From: JAZUCL01 sp045639125
GTDB taxonomy: Bacteria; Bacillota; Clostridia; Oscillospirales; QAMX01
Direction: 5' to 3'
DNA: 64,000 nucleotides
Assembly: GCA_045639125.1 (NCBI GenBank)
Contig: JAZUCL010000011.1
Coordinates: 124,001-188,000, forward strand
Shown here piece by piece: positions 42,677 to 50,108 of this stretch. The notes beneath the pieces are model-generated. The model did no database searches and was not told the DNA's origin. It saw only the letters and a list, made by a program, of their open reading frames with translations. The first letter of the stretch is position 1. Each line of letters starts with the position of its first letter. The position numbers were made by a program, and so were the translations under genes.

Positions 42677-43168
42677 TTAAAACGCTTTGTTTCTGATTTC
42701 CTCATCTTTTTGTGCGACTTTCTCCGCCATTTCCACCTTGAATTTTTCAAGACGAGCAGCAAGATTATCATCACTTAAAGCAAGGATTTGTGCCGCATAT
42801 ATACCTGCGTTGTTTGCACCGTCGATTGCCATAGTTGCAACAGGAATACCCTTTGGCATCTGTACCATAGACAAAAGGCTATCAAGTCCGTCAAGAGTAG
42901 ATGACTTAATCGGTACAGCAATTACAGGAAGTGTTGTATATGCCGCAAGAACTCCTGCAAGATGTGCAGCCTTTCCTGCTGCGGCAATAATAACACCAAA
43001 ACCACGGTCACGTGCATTCTTTGCAAGGTCCTCTGCAAGTGCCGGAGTACGATGTGCACTTGCGATACGAACCTCAAACGGTATTTCAAAATTCTTCAGT
43101 TCATCAATTGTTCCCTGCATGACCTTAAGGTCACTGTCAGAGCCCATAACTACAAGTACCTTTTTCAC
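42677..43168 (-). CDS. purE: N5-carboxyaminoimidazole ribonucleotide mutase PurE
   Basis: 163 residues. VVMGSDSDLKVM, ASAHRTPALAED and AAAGKAAHLAGVLAAYT place it in PurE class I (which normally needs PurK; no purK in this window). GTG start at 43168 with AGGAGG 8 nt upstream. First structural gene of the pur operon, about 250 nt downstream of the predicted promoter. Confidence 0.95.
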   Translation of the reverse strand: MKKVLVVMGSDSDLKVMQGTIDELKNFEIPFEVRIASAHRTPALAEDLAKNARDRGFGVIIAAAGKAAHLAGVLAAYTTLPVIAVPIKSSTLDGLDSLLSMVQMPKGIPVATMAIDGANNAGIYAAQILALSDDNLAARLEKFKVEMAEKVAQKDEEIRNKAF

Positions 43169-43217
43169 TTAAATTTCCTCCTGATATTTATAAATTAACT
43201 TGAAAATAAACGCACAA

Positions 43218-43242
43218 GGACGCCTTGAATTACAAGACGTCC
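43218..43242 (-). terminator. Candidate attenuator hairpin of the pur operon
   Basis: 10-bp stem (one G-T pair) of GGACGTCTTG and CAAGGCGTCC with loop TAATT, followed on the minus strand by TTGTGCGTTTATTTT, a weak T-tract. Its first base abuts the stop codon of the leader ORF, the geometry expected for translation-coupled attenuation. Confidence 0.55.
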
Positions 43243-43367
43243 TAATAATGCAATGGCCCCTTAGAATTAATCTGCATAGTATTATCGTAACAGGTGTGCA
43301 ACTGTACGGACACGTCAAAGTCGGCGCATCTCGATACTGAATGTAAACATAAAGTAATTGCTATCAC
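43242..43367 (-). CDS. Possible 41-residue leader peptide of the pur operon
   Basis: A GTG start lies 7 nt after CGGAGG and opens a 41-codon frame (beginning VIAITLCLHSVSRCADFD) that ends in TAG exactly at the base of the hairpin. I do not recognise the sequence. It has Cys and His residues but no run of one amino acid. The position and good ribosome-binding site favour translation; whether it is a leader peptide or a small protein is open. Confidence 0.45.
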   Translation of the reverse strand: MIAITLCLHSVSRCADFDVSVQLHTCYDNTMQINSKGPLHY

Positions 43368-43427
43368 CTTAACACCTCCGCAGATAAACATTATTTTGTG
43401 TCACTGTCATCAAACAATAACACTATT

Positions 43428-43456
43428 ATTTTACCTTGTTTTTCAACACAAATCAA
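43428..43456 (-). promoter_or_regulatory. Predicted promoter of the pur operon
   Basis: Minus strand TTGATT (43456-43451), 17-nt spacer, TAAAAT (43433-43428), about 60 nt upstream of the leader ORF start. Confidence 0.55.
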
Positions 43457-43703
43457 TAGGTTTTGACAAATTCGTATGTTTTCACAGCGACATATAAAAA
43501 TCACCTTTTGTTTTTGAATATTTTTACGCATCTAAGTTGTGGTGTACGGAAAATATTAGTGATTTTTTATATTAGGATTTTCTAAACGCATTACTTTTTA
43601 ATTGTAATTTGTCGAAATTGGTGGTAGAATTTTATTGGGGTAAATTATTTGTTTTAGGACAAAGTATTATATATCGAATTTTTGAGGTAAAGGGGGATTT
43701 TTA

Positions 43704-44543
43704 ATGAAGATGCGTGTAGTATTCATGGTTATATTTACACTCTTTTTCGTTTTGTTATCCCCACAGACCGTATTTATATTAGATAATTCCCACAATATAA
43801 TAGAGACAATAGACGTAATTGCACCTGTCGACAATACAGAAAACTTAGATGCAAGAGTTTCCGTATTTGCCGATATCAATACAATGTGCGTTGATGTCGA
43901 AAACAACAGTGATAAGCCAAATCCTGAACGTAGAGTTCCTAATAACTCACGCCCCTATATTGCATTGACATTTGATGATGGTCCAAACATTGAAACTACA
44001 TCAAAAATTCTTGATATTCTTGACAAATATGCAGCACGTGCCACATTCTTTATTCTTGGCAATCGTATAACCAATCTGACATCTCCGTTACTTGAAAGAA
44101 TGATTGAGTCTGAAAGTGAAATTGGAAGTCACTCGTGGGATCATCCTATTTTGCCAAATTTGACACAAAGTGCCATAGCAAATCAATTTGACCGCACGGC
44201 AAATCGTATTTATTCTGCAGTTGGTATATACCCTACTCTTATTCGTCCGCCGTATGGTGCTGTCAACAATACGGTAATGTCCCTTGCAACACGTCCTATC
44301 GTCCTTTGGTCAGTAGATCCAAAGGATTGGGAAAGCCGTGATGCAGAAAAGATTGTTGATGCGGTTTTGTCAACAGTTAAAAGCGGTGATATAGTCCTTT
44401 TACATGACATATATCCAACAACTGTTGAGGCTCTCGAACCAATACTCCAGGCACTTATAGATAAAAACTACCAGTTTGTCACAGTATCTCAACTCCTTGC
44501 ATTACGAGGCGATACTATAGAAGCCGGAAAAAAGTATTATTGA
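43704..44543 (+). CDS. Secreted polysaccharide deacetylase (NodB domain)
   Basis: 279 residues. An N-terminal signal/anchor segment (VVFMVIFTLFFVLLSPQTVF) and a NodB-type deacetylase domain from about residue 85: IALTFDDGPN, IGSHSWDHP (metal His pair), RPPYGAVNNTV and DIVLLHDIYPTTVEAL. Zinc-dependent removal of acetyl groups from peptidoglycan GlcNAc or a related glycan. AGGGGGA lies 6 nt before the ATG. Confidence 0.93.
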   Translation: MKMRVVFMVIFTLFFVLLSPQTVFILDNSHNIIETIDVIAPVDNTENLDARVSVFADINTMCVDVENNSDKPNPERRVPNNSRPYIALTFDDGPNIETTSKILDILDKYAARATFFILGNRITNLTSPLLERMIESESEIGSHSWDHPILPNLTQSAIANQFDRTANRIYSAVGIYPTLIRPPYGAVNNTVMSLATRPIVLWSVDPKDWESRDAEKIVDAVLSTVKSGDIVLLHDIYPTTVEALEPILQALIDKNYQFVTVSQLLALRGDTIEAGKKYY

Positions 44544-44555
44544 CAGAGGAAACGG

Positions 44556-44658
44556 TTATCTGGAAACGACAATTTTTAGTGAAAAGTTAAGATAGAAAAG
44601 TGAAAAGATAAGAGTACAAAAAGAAACGACAACTTTCTCAACGAAAATTGTCGTTTCC
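44556..44658 (-). repeat. tRNA-linked hairpin repeat, copy 1
   Basis: On the minus strand directly after tRNA-Arg: an inner stem GAAACGACAATTTTC.../GTTGTCGTTTC, then TTTTTGTACTCTTATCTTTTC and a T/C-rich spacer, then a third arm AAAATTGTCGTTTCCAGAT. The same layout and mostly the same sequence follows tRNA-Leu at 55464-55560. The inner hairpin with T-run serves as terminator for tRNA-Arg. Confidence 0.8.
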
Positions 44659-44661
44659 TTT

Positions 44662-44738
44662 TGGCGCGCTTGAAGGGACTCGAACCCCTGACCTACTGGT
44701 TCGTAGCCAGTCACTCTATCCAGCTGAGCTACAAGCGC
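44662..44738 (-). tRNA. tRNA-Arg (anticodon ACG)
   Basis: 77 nt with encoded CCA. Acceptor GCGCTTG pairs with CAAGCGC; anticodon arm ACTGG-CTACGAA-CCAGT gives anticodon ACG; T-arm GGTTCGAGTCC. Own promoter upstream and hairpin terminator downstream. ACG would be read as ICG after TadA deamination. Confidence 0.97.
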
Positions 44739-44768
44739 AATTATTGTGCGTTTTTTCAACGCTTGATT

Positions 44769-44797
44769 ATTGTACCACACTTAATTTCAAATTGCAA
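44769..44797 (-). promoter_or_regulatory. Promoter of tRNA-Arg
   Basis: Minus strand TTGCAA (44797-44792), 17-nt spacer, TACAAT (44774-44769), about 30 nt before the mature tRNA. Confidence 0.7.
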
Positions 44798-44868
44798 GCC
44801 TTTTTTCAAATTTTTATAGATATTTTTTTATTCCCCAAATCTTATGCCCTTTTATTCCCTGTTTCAAT

Positions 44869-44897
44869 TTGACGAATCGCCGTATTTGTGTTAGACT
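44869..44897 (+). promoter_or_regulatory. Promoter of lspA-rluD
   Basis: TTGACG at 44869-44874, 17-nt spacer, TAGACT at 44892-44897. Confidence 0.65.
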
Positions 44898-44929
44898 GAT
44901 ACTATAAATTCAAAGGGAGTGTATGATAC

Positions 44930-45433
44930 TTGCTTCTTTCCATTTTATTCGTTATTGCAATTATTTGTGTTGACCAATTATCAAAGTATTGGGCAGTTAC
45001 TCGCCTTGCCTCTCGTGGTACAATCCCGCTTATCGAAAATGTATTTCATTTGACCTACGCAGAAAATCGTGGTGCAGCGTTTTCCATGTTTGAAAATAGC
45101 GGTTTATTTCTTATTATCGTTACCTCAGTCGCTATGATTGTCGTTGTTATTGCTCTTTATCGCAAGTGGGTAAACGGTTCTCTTGCCCGTTGGGCGTGTC
45201 TTTTTATCCTTGCAGGCGGTATCGGCAATCTCATTGACCGCATTACACAGGGCTACGTTGTTGATATGTTCGATTTTCGTCTTATCAACTTCGCTATTTT
45301 CAATGTTGCCGATATTTTCATTACAACAGGTGGCGGTCTTTTACTTTTGTATATTGTACTTGAACTTATTGCCGATAAAAAGAAGTCAAACATAAAAGAT
45401 ACAATAGAGGGTAATTCCGATGCAGAGACTTGA
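44930..45433 (+). CDS. lspA: Lipoprotein signal peptidase LspA
   Basis: 167 residues; four membrane segments. Aspartic protease that removes signal peptides from diacylglyceryl prolipoproteins. Family parts: CVDQLSKYWAV, YAENRGAAFSMF, and the two catalytic Asp regions GGIGNLIDRITQGYVVDMFD and FNVADIFITTG. Start is TTG at 44930, 10 nt after AAGGGAG; the nearby ATG at 44923 is in another frame. Overlaps rluD by 14 nt. Confidence 0.95.
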   Translation: MLLSILFVIAIICVDQLSKYWAVTRLASRGTIPLIENVFHLTYAENRGAAFSMFENSGLFLIIVTSVAMIVVVIALYRKWVNGSLARWACLFILAGGIGNLIDRITQGYVVDMFDFRLINFAIFNVADIFITTGGGLLLLYIVLELIADKKKSNIKDTIEGNSDAET

Positions 45434-46355
45434 TTACTGTGTAAGTGACGCATACGATGGTGTACGCCTTGACGTATTTTTGACGGCAATGCTTGATACC
45501 ATGTCAAGAAGTGCCGTTGCACGTCTACTTGACACAGGGGCAGTTACGCTTGACAATATGCCATGCAAGAAAAACCGCAAAGTTTCTGAGGGTGAGGAAT
45601 ACTCTGTAACTTTACCTGAACTTACCGAGTTATGTGTAGAGGCTGAAAATATCCCATTAGATATTGTATATGAAGATGCTGATGTTCTCGTACTTAACAA
45701 ACCAAAGGGCATGGTTGTCCACCCTGCCCCCGGGAATCACTCAGGTACTCTTGTCAATGCTCTACTTTACTATTGTAAAGATGAACTTAGCGGTATAGGC
45801 GGTGTTATTCGCCCCGGTATCGTACACCGCATTGACAAGGACACGTCAGGACTTCTTGCCGTTGCAAAAAATGATACGGCACATCTCGGTTTAAGTGCCC
45901 AACTTGCAGACCATTCCATGTATCGTATATACTACGCTATCGTTATTGGTACTCCCGGCACAACTGACGAAACTGGCAAAGGTGTTGTCAACGCACCTAT
46001 TGGCCGTAGTGCCTCTGACAGAAAAAAGATGGCAGTTACAGATAAGGGGAAAAACGCTGTAACTCACTTTACCATTCTAAAGCAGTTTAACGGATACAGC
46101 CTTTTGGAGTGTCGTCTTGAAACCGGCAGAACACACCAAATTCGTGTCCACATGGCACATATCGGTCATCCAATCCTCGGTGATGAGGTGTATGGCGGCA
46201 AGCGTCAAGGCTTTGATACGTCTGGACAGTGTCTACACGCAAAGACGTTGTGTTTTACCCACCCTATTACGAAAGAACTTGTTGAGGTGACAAGCCCATT
46301 ACCTAAATATTTCCAATCGGTATTGACAAAATTGGAAAAATCGTGTATAGTTTAG
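45420..46355 (+). CDS. RluD-family 23S rRNA pseudouridine synthase
   Basis: 311 residues: an N-terminal S4 RNA-binding domain (VRLDVFLTAMLDTMSRSAVA) and a pseudouridine synthase domain with catalytic Asp in RPGIVHRIDKDTSGLLAVA and LETGRTHQIRVHMAHIGHPI. Encoded right after lspA as in many bacteria (ylyB type). The exact rRNA target cannot be assigned. Stop lies about 10 nt before the TPP riboswitch. Confidence 0.94.
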   Translation: MQRLDYCVSDAYDGVRLDVFLTAMLDTMSRSAVARLLDTGAVTLDNMPCKKNRKVSEGEEYSVTLPELTELCVEAENIPLDIVYEDADVLVLNKPKGMVVHPAPGNHSGTLVNALLYYCKDELSGIGGVIRPGIVHRIDKDTSGLLAVAKNDTAHLGLSAQLADHSMYRIYYAIVIGTPGTTDETGKGVVNAPIGRSASDRKKMAVTDKGKNAVTHFTILKQFNGYSLLECRLETGRTHQIRVHMAHIGHPILGDEVYGGKRQGFDTSGQCLHAKTLCFTHPITKELVEVTSPLPKYFQSVLTKLEKSCIV

Positions 46356-46365
46356 TATGTTCATG

Positions 46366-46460
46366 AACAGGGGTGCTGACAATTCCGTCGGCTGAGAGAA
46401 AGCAGGTCGCTTTTAACCCTTTTAACCTGATCCGGATAATGCCGGCGTAGGGATATCGAG
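46366..46460 (+). promoter_or_regulatory. TPP (thiamine pyrophosphate) riboswitch
   Basis: THI element with the conserved elements in order: AGGGGTGC, GGCTGAGA, AACCTGATCCGGATAATGCC and GGCGTAGGGA. It lies about 60 nt upstream of thiT, so expression should fall when TPP is plentiful. No clear U-tract terminator follows the aptamer, so control of translation initiation is more likely. Confidence 0.96.
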
Positions 46461-46522
46461 AGAGGTTTGTGCTTCTTTTTATGCCGTCGCTGTCCGGAAA
46501 TATATTTTAAGGATGGATGACT

Positions 46523-47065
46523 ATGAATAGTAAAACCTCTAATGTAAAACTTTCCGCACTTGTTGAAACCGCCATGCTCGTTGCAATGGCGTACATATTA
46601 AGTCTTATTACGCTATATACCCTGCCAAACGGCGGTTCTGTCACGGCAGTGTGTATGCTTCCCCTCGTAATTATTGGTTTACGACGCGGACCCGTATGGT
46701 CGTTTGCAGGTTGCTTTGTGTTTGGTCTTATTGACTATATTCTCGGCACAAAGTACGGATTTTCTTTGATTTCTCTCCTGTGCGACTACATTTTTGCATG
46801 GTCTGCTATCGGTGTCGCAGGATTTTTCCGTGGCAAGAAATGGGGAATTTGGGCGGCTATTCCAAGTGCTTGTCTTGGCAGACTACTCTTTACGTTTATA
46901 TCAGGTGTAACAGTATGGGCAGAGTATGCTCCGGAGGGTATGCCTGTGGCACTTTACAGTTTGACGTATAATGCAAGTTATATTGGAATAGAAATGATTT
47001 TAATGTTTGTCGTTGCGTTTATACTAAAGACTTCCCTACCTCGATTACTTTCAGTTAAGGGATAA
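46523..47065 (+). CDS. thiT: Thiamine ECF transporter S component ThiT
   Basis: About 180 residues with six membrane segments. Substrate-binding S component; recognised by the family pattern LPNGGSVTAVCMLPLVIIG, FGLIDYILGTKYGFS and FISGVTVWAEYAPEGMPV (Trp/Glu/Tyr residues for thiamine). Needs an EcfA-A'-T module, not in this window. The ATG at 46523 is preferred over 46517 because AAGGA is 9 nt upstream. Regulated by the TPP riboswitch. Confidence 0.95.
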   Translation: MNSKTSNVKLSALVETAMLVAMAYILSLITLYTLPNGGSVTAVCMLPLVIIGLRRGPVWSFAGCFVFGLIDYILGTKYGFSLISLLCDYIFAWSAIGVAGFFRGKKWGIWAAIPSACLGRLLFTFISGVTVWAEYAPEGMPVALYSLTYNASYIGIEMILMFVVAFILKTSLPRLLSVKG

Positions 47066-47078
47066 AAATAAATATATT

Positions 47079-47166
47079 GCCTTACGTAGGTGCAGATGCG
47101 TGGGGTATGAGATGATGCGAAAGTATCGTCCCATACCTGTCGTTCACACTACGTAAGGCTTTTTTA
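47079..47166 (+). terminator. Long, highly structured terminator after thiT
   Basis: Outer 11-bp stem GCCTTACGTAG/CTACGTAAGGC followed by TTTTTT; inside, GGTATG/CATACC, and at the tip an 8-bp stem GATGATGC/GTATCGTC closed by a GAAA tetraloop. Far longer than needed for termination. Confidence 0.88.
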
Positions 47167-47168
47167 TT

Positions 47169-47501
47169 TTATATCAGTGGTGCTTTCGTATAGTATAGCG
47201 TCAAATATACGTCGTTCGATTCAAATGTGCCGTCAAGATTATCACTTAAAGATGGCAAAAACACATATCCCTCTCGCTCAGGTGGAAGTGTCGAGTATTT
47301 ATCACCCTTAGACCAACCACCGCAAAGTATGGAATATGTATTTTCCCCAATAACAAGTGGTTTTGGCGTATAGCCCGGTGTCATTTCCACGTATTGTCTT
47401 ACAAGATACACCTCGTCTATCGTTCCAACGTATGAGGTCAATATAAAAATGCAAAAACACGTCACAGTAAGTCCTTTAATTATTCTCCAAAAAGAATCCA
47501 A
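47169..47501 (-). CDS. Small secreted or membrane-anchored protein of unknown function
   Basis: About 110 residues from the TTG at 47501, supported by AAAGGAAG 7 nt upstream. One N-terminal hydrophobic segment (GLTVTCFCIFILTSYVGTI), then a soluble region with ENTYSILCGGWSKGDKYS. No family recognised. Convergent to thiT. The N-terminal segment could be a signal peptide or anchor. Confidence 0.6.
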   Translation of the reverse strand: MDSFWRIIKGLTVTCFCIFILTSYVGTIDEVYLVRQYVEMTPGYTPKPLVIGENTYSILCGGWSKGDKYSTLPPEREGYVFLPSLSDNLDGTFESNDVYLTLYYTKAPLI

Positions 47502-47599
47502 TCTATCACTTCCTTTCAACTTAATTATCTCACATTTTTAGTAAAAATTTTGGCGTAACGTGTCGATAGTAGGAATACAACCTATTCAAAATACAGCGA

Positions 47600-47628
47600 T
47601 TGCAAAATCAAAAGATATATGATATAAT
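47600..47628 (+). promoter_or_regulatory. Possible promoter directly upstream of queT
   Basis: TTGCAA at 47600-47605, 17-nt spacer, TATAAT at 47623-47628. The predicted transcript would begin at or inside the GGGAG ribosome-binding site, leaving almost no leader. Confidence 0.5.
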
Positions 47629-47647
47629 GAACGGGAGAAATAAAAAA

Positions 47648-48136
47648 ATGAAAATTACAACAAAAGCCCTTGCAATACAAGCAATGATTGCTGCAGGATA
47701 CGCAGCACTTACAATTGTTCTTGCACCTATAAGTTTTGGCGTCATACAGTTTCGTATCAGTGAGGCTTTGACGATACTGCCATTTTTCAGTCCGGTATGT
47801 GTTATCGGTTTGACTGTCGGTTGTCTTTTGTCAAACATAGTCGGTGGATTTGGAATGCTTGATATTGTATTTGGCTCACTTGCGACTCTTTTGGCAGGTC
47901 TCTGGACGGCAAAAATTCGCAACAGGTGGCTTGCACCGCTCCCTGCCGTAATTTCAAACGGCATTATTGTCGGTACGGTAATCACCTTTTCCACGACCAC
48001 CCCGGACGCATTTTGGCTCTCACTTCTCCCAATTAGTTTACAACTTATGGTAGAGGAGGCTGCGGTGTGCTTCCTTTTAGGCTTACCGTTACTTACAGTT
48101 ATTAAAAAAACAAAACTCGACCGTTACCTACGTTAA
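47648..48136 (+). CDS. queT: QueT family transporter (queuosine precursor ECF S component)
   Basis: 162 residues, five to six membrane segments, with family-typical ALTIVLAPISFGVIQFRISE, EALTILPFFSPVCVIGLTVG and the C-terminal MVEEAAVCFLLGLPLL. Predicted S component for uptake of a queuosine precursor such as preQ1. Start at 47648: GGGAG lies 10 nt upstream. I found no preQ1 riboswitch between promoter and gene. Confidence 0.9.
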   Translation: MKITTKALAIQAMIAAGYAALTIVLAPISFGVIQFRISEALTILPFFSPVCVIGLTVGCLLSNIVGGFGMLDIVFGSLATLLAGLWTAKIRNRWLAPLPAVISNGIIVGTVITFSTTTPDAFWLSLLPISLQLMVEEAAVCFLLGLPLLTVIKKTKLDRYLR

Positions 48137-48193
48137 TAATATCTTTTTTGTGAGGTGGCGGCGAGGAACTAACAACACAAAGGAGTTACTGAC

Positions 48194-49063
48194 ATGAAAG
48201 TTAAAAAAGCGGTTATTCCTGCAGCCGGACTTGGTACTCGTATGCTGCCTGCAACAAAGACCATTCCAAAAGAGATGCTACCGCTTGCTGACAAGCCCTC
48301 TATTCAGTACATAGTTGAGGAGGCTGTCAACGCAGGTATTGAGGATATTCTTATTATTACAAATCGTATGAAAACTGCGATGGATGACTATTTTGACTAT
48401 CACCCTGAACTTGAAGAGCATCTGATTCGTAAGGGCAGAGATGATGATGCACAGATTGTACGTCAAACAGCAGATATGGCAAACATCTCATACATTCGTC
48501 AAAAAAAGACACTTGGTCTTGGTCATGCCGTTTGGTGTGCGAAAAGTTTTGTTGGTAATGAGCCTTTTGCTGTTTTACTCGGTGACGATATTATGATGTC
48601 AGAAAAATCCGTTATTGGTCAACTTATTGATGCTGCACAGAAAAATGAGTGCAGTTGTGTCGGTGTCAAGGAAGTTTCCTCCGATGTAATTGGAAAGTAC
48701 TGTTCTCTTGACGTATCAGATATGTATGACAATGTATTTTCCGTACATGATATGATTGAAAAGCCTGCTCCTGATCAAATCATGTCAAATTTCGCTATTC
48801 TTGGCAGATACGTTCTCACTCCAGATATTTTTGATATATTGGAAAACCAGGCTCCTGGCTACGGCGGTGAGATACAACTTACAGATGCCCTTGCACGTAT
48901 GGCACGAGAGTCAAAAATGGTTGCTGTTGACTTTGAGGGCAGACGATTTGACACAGGTAGTCTAAACGGCTATCTTGAAGCGGTGCTTGAACTTTCCCTT
49001 AAAAATCCCAAATCAAGTGACTGGCTTAAAAACTATATTAGGGAAAAGGCAAAAACCTTATAA
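48194..49063 (+). CDS. galU: UTP-glucose-1-phosphate uridylyltransferase GalU
   Basis: 289 residues. N-terminal AVIPAAGLGTRMLPATKTIP nucleotide-binding loop, KEMLPLADKPSIQYIVEEA, LGDDIMM and the Lys region VHDMIEKPAPDQ are typical. Makes UDP-glucose for cell-envelope glycans and glycolipids. AAAGGAG lies about 10 nt before the ATG. Confidence 0.96.
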   Translation: MKVKKAVIPAAGLGTRMLPATKTIPKEMLPLADKPSIQYIVEEAVNAGIEDILIITNRMKTAMDDYFDYHPELEEHLIRKGRDDDAQIVRQTADMANISYIRQKKTLGLGHAVWCAKSFVGNEPFAVLLGDDIMMSEKSVIGQLIDAAQKNECSCVGVKEVSSDVIGKYCSLDVSDMYDNVFSVHDMIEKPAPDQIMSNFAILGRYVLTPDIFDILENQAPGYGGEIQLTDALARMARESKMVAVDFEGRRFDTGSLNGYLEAVLELSLKNPKSSDWLKNYIREKAKTL

Positions 49064-49069
49064 AAAACC

Positions 49070-49098
49070 TTGAATTTTTCACACAAAACGTGTATAAT
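49070..49098 (+). promoter_or_regulatory. Promoter of the DUF1858 gene
   Basis: TTGAAT at 49070-49075, 17-nt spacer, TATAAT at 49093-49098. Confidence 0.7.
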
Positions 49099-49136
49099 AG
49101 ACGGGTAGTTAAAATTAACACAGGAGGACTATTGTT

Positions 49137-49334
49137 ATGGTAGTAACCAAAGATTCAGTTATTGGAGATATTCTTGACGCTGATGTTGAGACTGCAAAGT
49201 ATTTCTTTGAAATCGGTATGCACTGTCTCGGTTGTCCCGCTTCAAGAGGCGAAAGCGTTGCAGATGCGTGTGCAGTACACGGCGTAGATGCTGACGAACT
49301 TATCGCAAAACTCAACGCACATTTTGCAGGCTAA
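49137..49334 (+). CDS. DUF1858 small redox-disulfide domain protein
   Basis: 65 residues. The family signature is FFEIGMHCLGCPASRGESV with a CxxC pair, in a ScdA-N-like helical domain: VTKDSVIGDILDADVETAKY. DUF1858 proteins are small predicted redox or metal proteins, often near hybrid-cluster proteins; none is here. CAGGAGG lies about 11 nt before the ATG. Own promoter and terminator suggest good expression. Confidence 0.9.
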   Translation: MVVTKDSVIGDILDADVETAKYFFEIGMHCLGCPASRGESVADACAVHGVDADELIAKLNAHFAG

Positions 49335-49343
49335 AATAACATC

Positions 49344-49377
49344 GAGCCACAGTACGTTGTACATGTGGCTCGTTTGT
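49344..49377 (+). terminator. Terminator after the DUF1858 gene
   Basis: 8-bp GAGCCACA/TGTGGCTC stem extended by an internal GTAC/GTAC pairing, followed by a T-rich tail. Confidence 0.85.
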
Positions 49378-49414
49378 TCTTATTTTATATTATCACAGCA
49401 TCGGAGGGCTTCTC

Positions 49415-50089
49415 ATGAAGTTGCCAAAACTCACTCCCCGACTTGCCCTTGTAGCAGAATTTGTAGAGCAAAACTCACTCGTCATTGACGTGGGAACTGA
49501 CCATGCATATTTGCCGATTTGGCTTCTACTTACAGGTAAAATATTTAAGGCAATCGCTGCCGACATAAATGCTGAACCACTTGAACGTGCCAGTGAGAAC
49601 ATAAGAAAGTACGGCTTATCAACACAAATTTCAACTGTTCTTGGTGATGGGCTGTCGGCACTTAACGATACTGATGGTGATACTATTATTATTGCAGGTA
49701 TGGGCGGAGATACTATTTGCCACATTCTTAACAACACTCCATGGTCAAAAGAAAAGACGCTGATTTTGCAGCCTATGACAAATTCCGCAAAATTACGCCG
49801 TTATCTTCGTGAAAATGGTTATTTAATAGCAGATGAATCTATTGCCCGTGAGGAAAAACGGCTTTATTGTGTTATGAAAGTAGTAAAAGGTCAAATGTCT
49901 GACAACGATACATACGACCATATCAGTCTGCCGCTTATTAGGCGTGGCGGTGACGATGTAAAAGCATATCTTAGTCAAACAATTTCAAGTCAAACAAATG
50001 TGTTAAACGGAATTAAGGCTGTTGGCGGCGATATAAGCAAACAACAAACACTACTTAACGAATTGTCTAAATTGTACGACAATTTATAA
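49415..50089 (+). CDS. trmK: tRNA (adenine22-N1)-methyltransferase TrmK
   Basis: 224 residues. SAM-binding region VIDVGTDHAYLPIWLL and the motif IAGMGGDTICHIL, LILQPMTNSAKLRRYL, match the YqfN/TrmK family of Firmicutes, which makes m1A22 in tRNA. TCGGAGGGC lies 8 nt upstream of the ATG. It precedes nif3 by 19 nt, the conserved trmK-nif3 pair. Confidence 0.94.
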   Translation: MKLPKLTPRLALVAEFVEQNSLVIDVGTDHAYLPIWLLLTGKIFKAIAADINAEPLERASENIRKYGLSTQISTVLGDGLSALNDTDGDTIIIAGMGGDTICHILNNTPWSKEKTLILQPMTNSAKLRRYLRENGYLIADESIAREEKRLYCVMKVVKGQMSDNDTYDHISLPLIRRGGDDVKAYLSQTISSQTNVLNGIKAVGGDISKQQTLLNELSKLYDNL

Positions 50090-50108
50090 TCAAAAAAGGA
50101 GTCTGACA

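Larger units (their letters stand above)
43169..43703. other. Divergent intergenic region purE / polysaccharide deacetylase
   Basis: 535 nt. The left half is the pur leader (promoter, leader ORF, hairpin; listed separately). The right half (43460-43700) is AT-rich and holds a TATTAT near 43667, possibly the -10 of the deacetylase gene. No guanine or PRPP riboswitch consensus is seen. Confidence 0.5.

Noticed and set aside
43169..43440. Purine or PRPP riboswitch upstream of purE
   Set aside because: No recognisable guanine-riboswitch or ykkC-type consensus on the minus strand; a leader ORF plus hairpin fits better.
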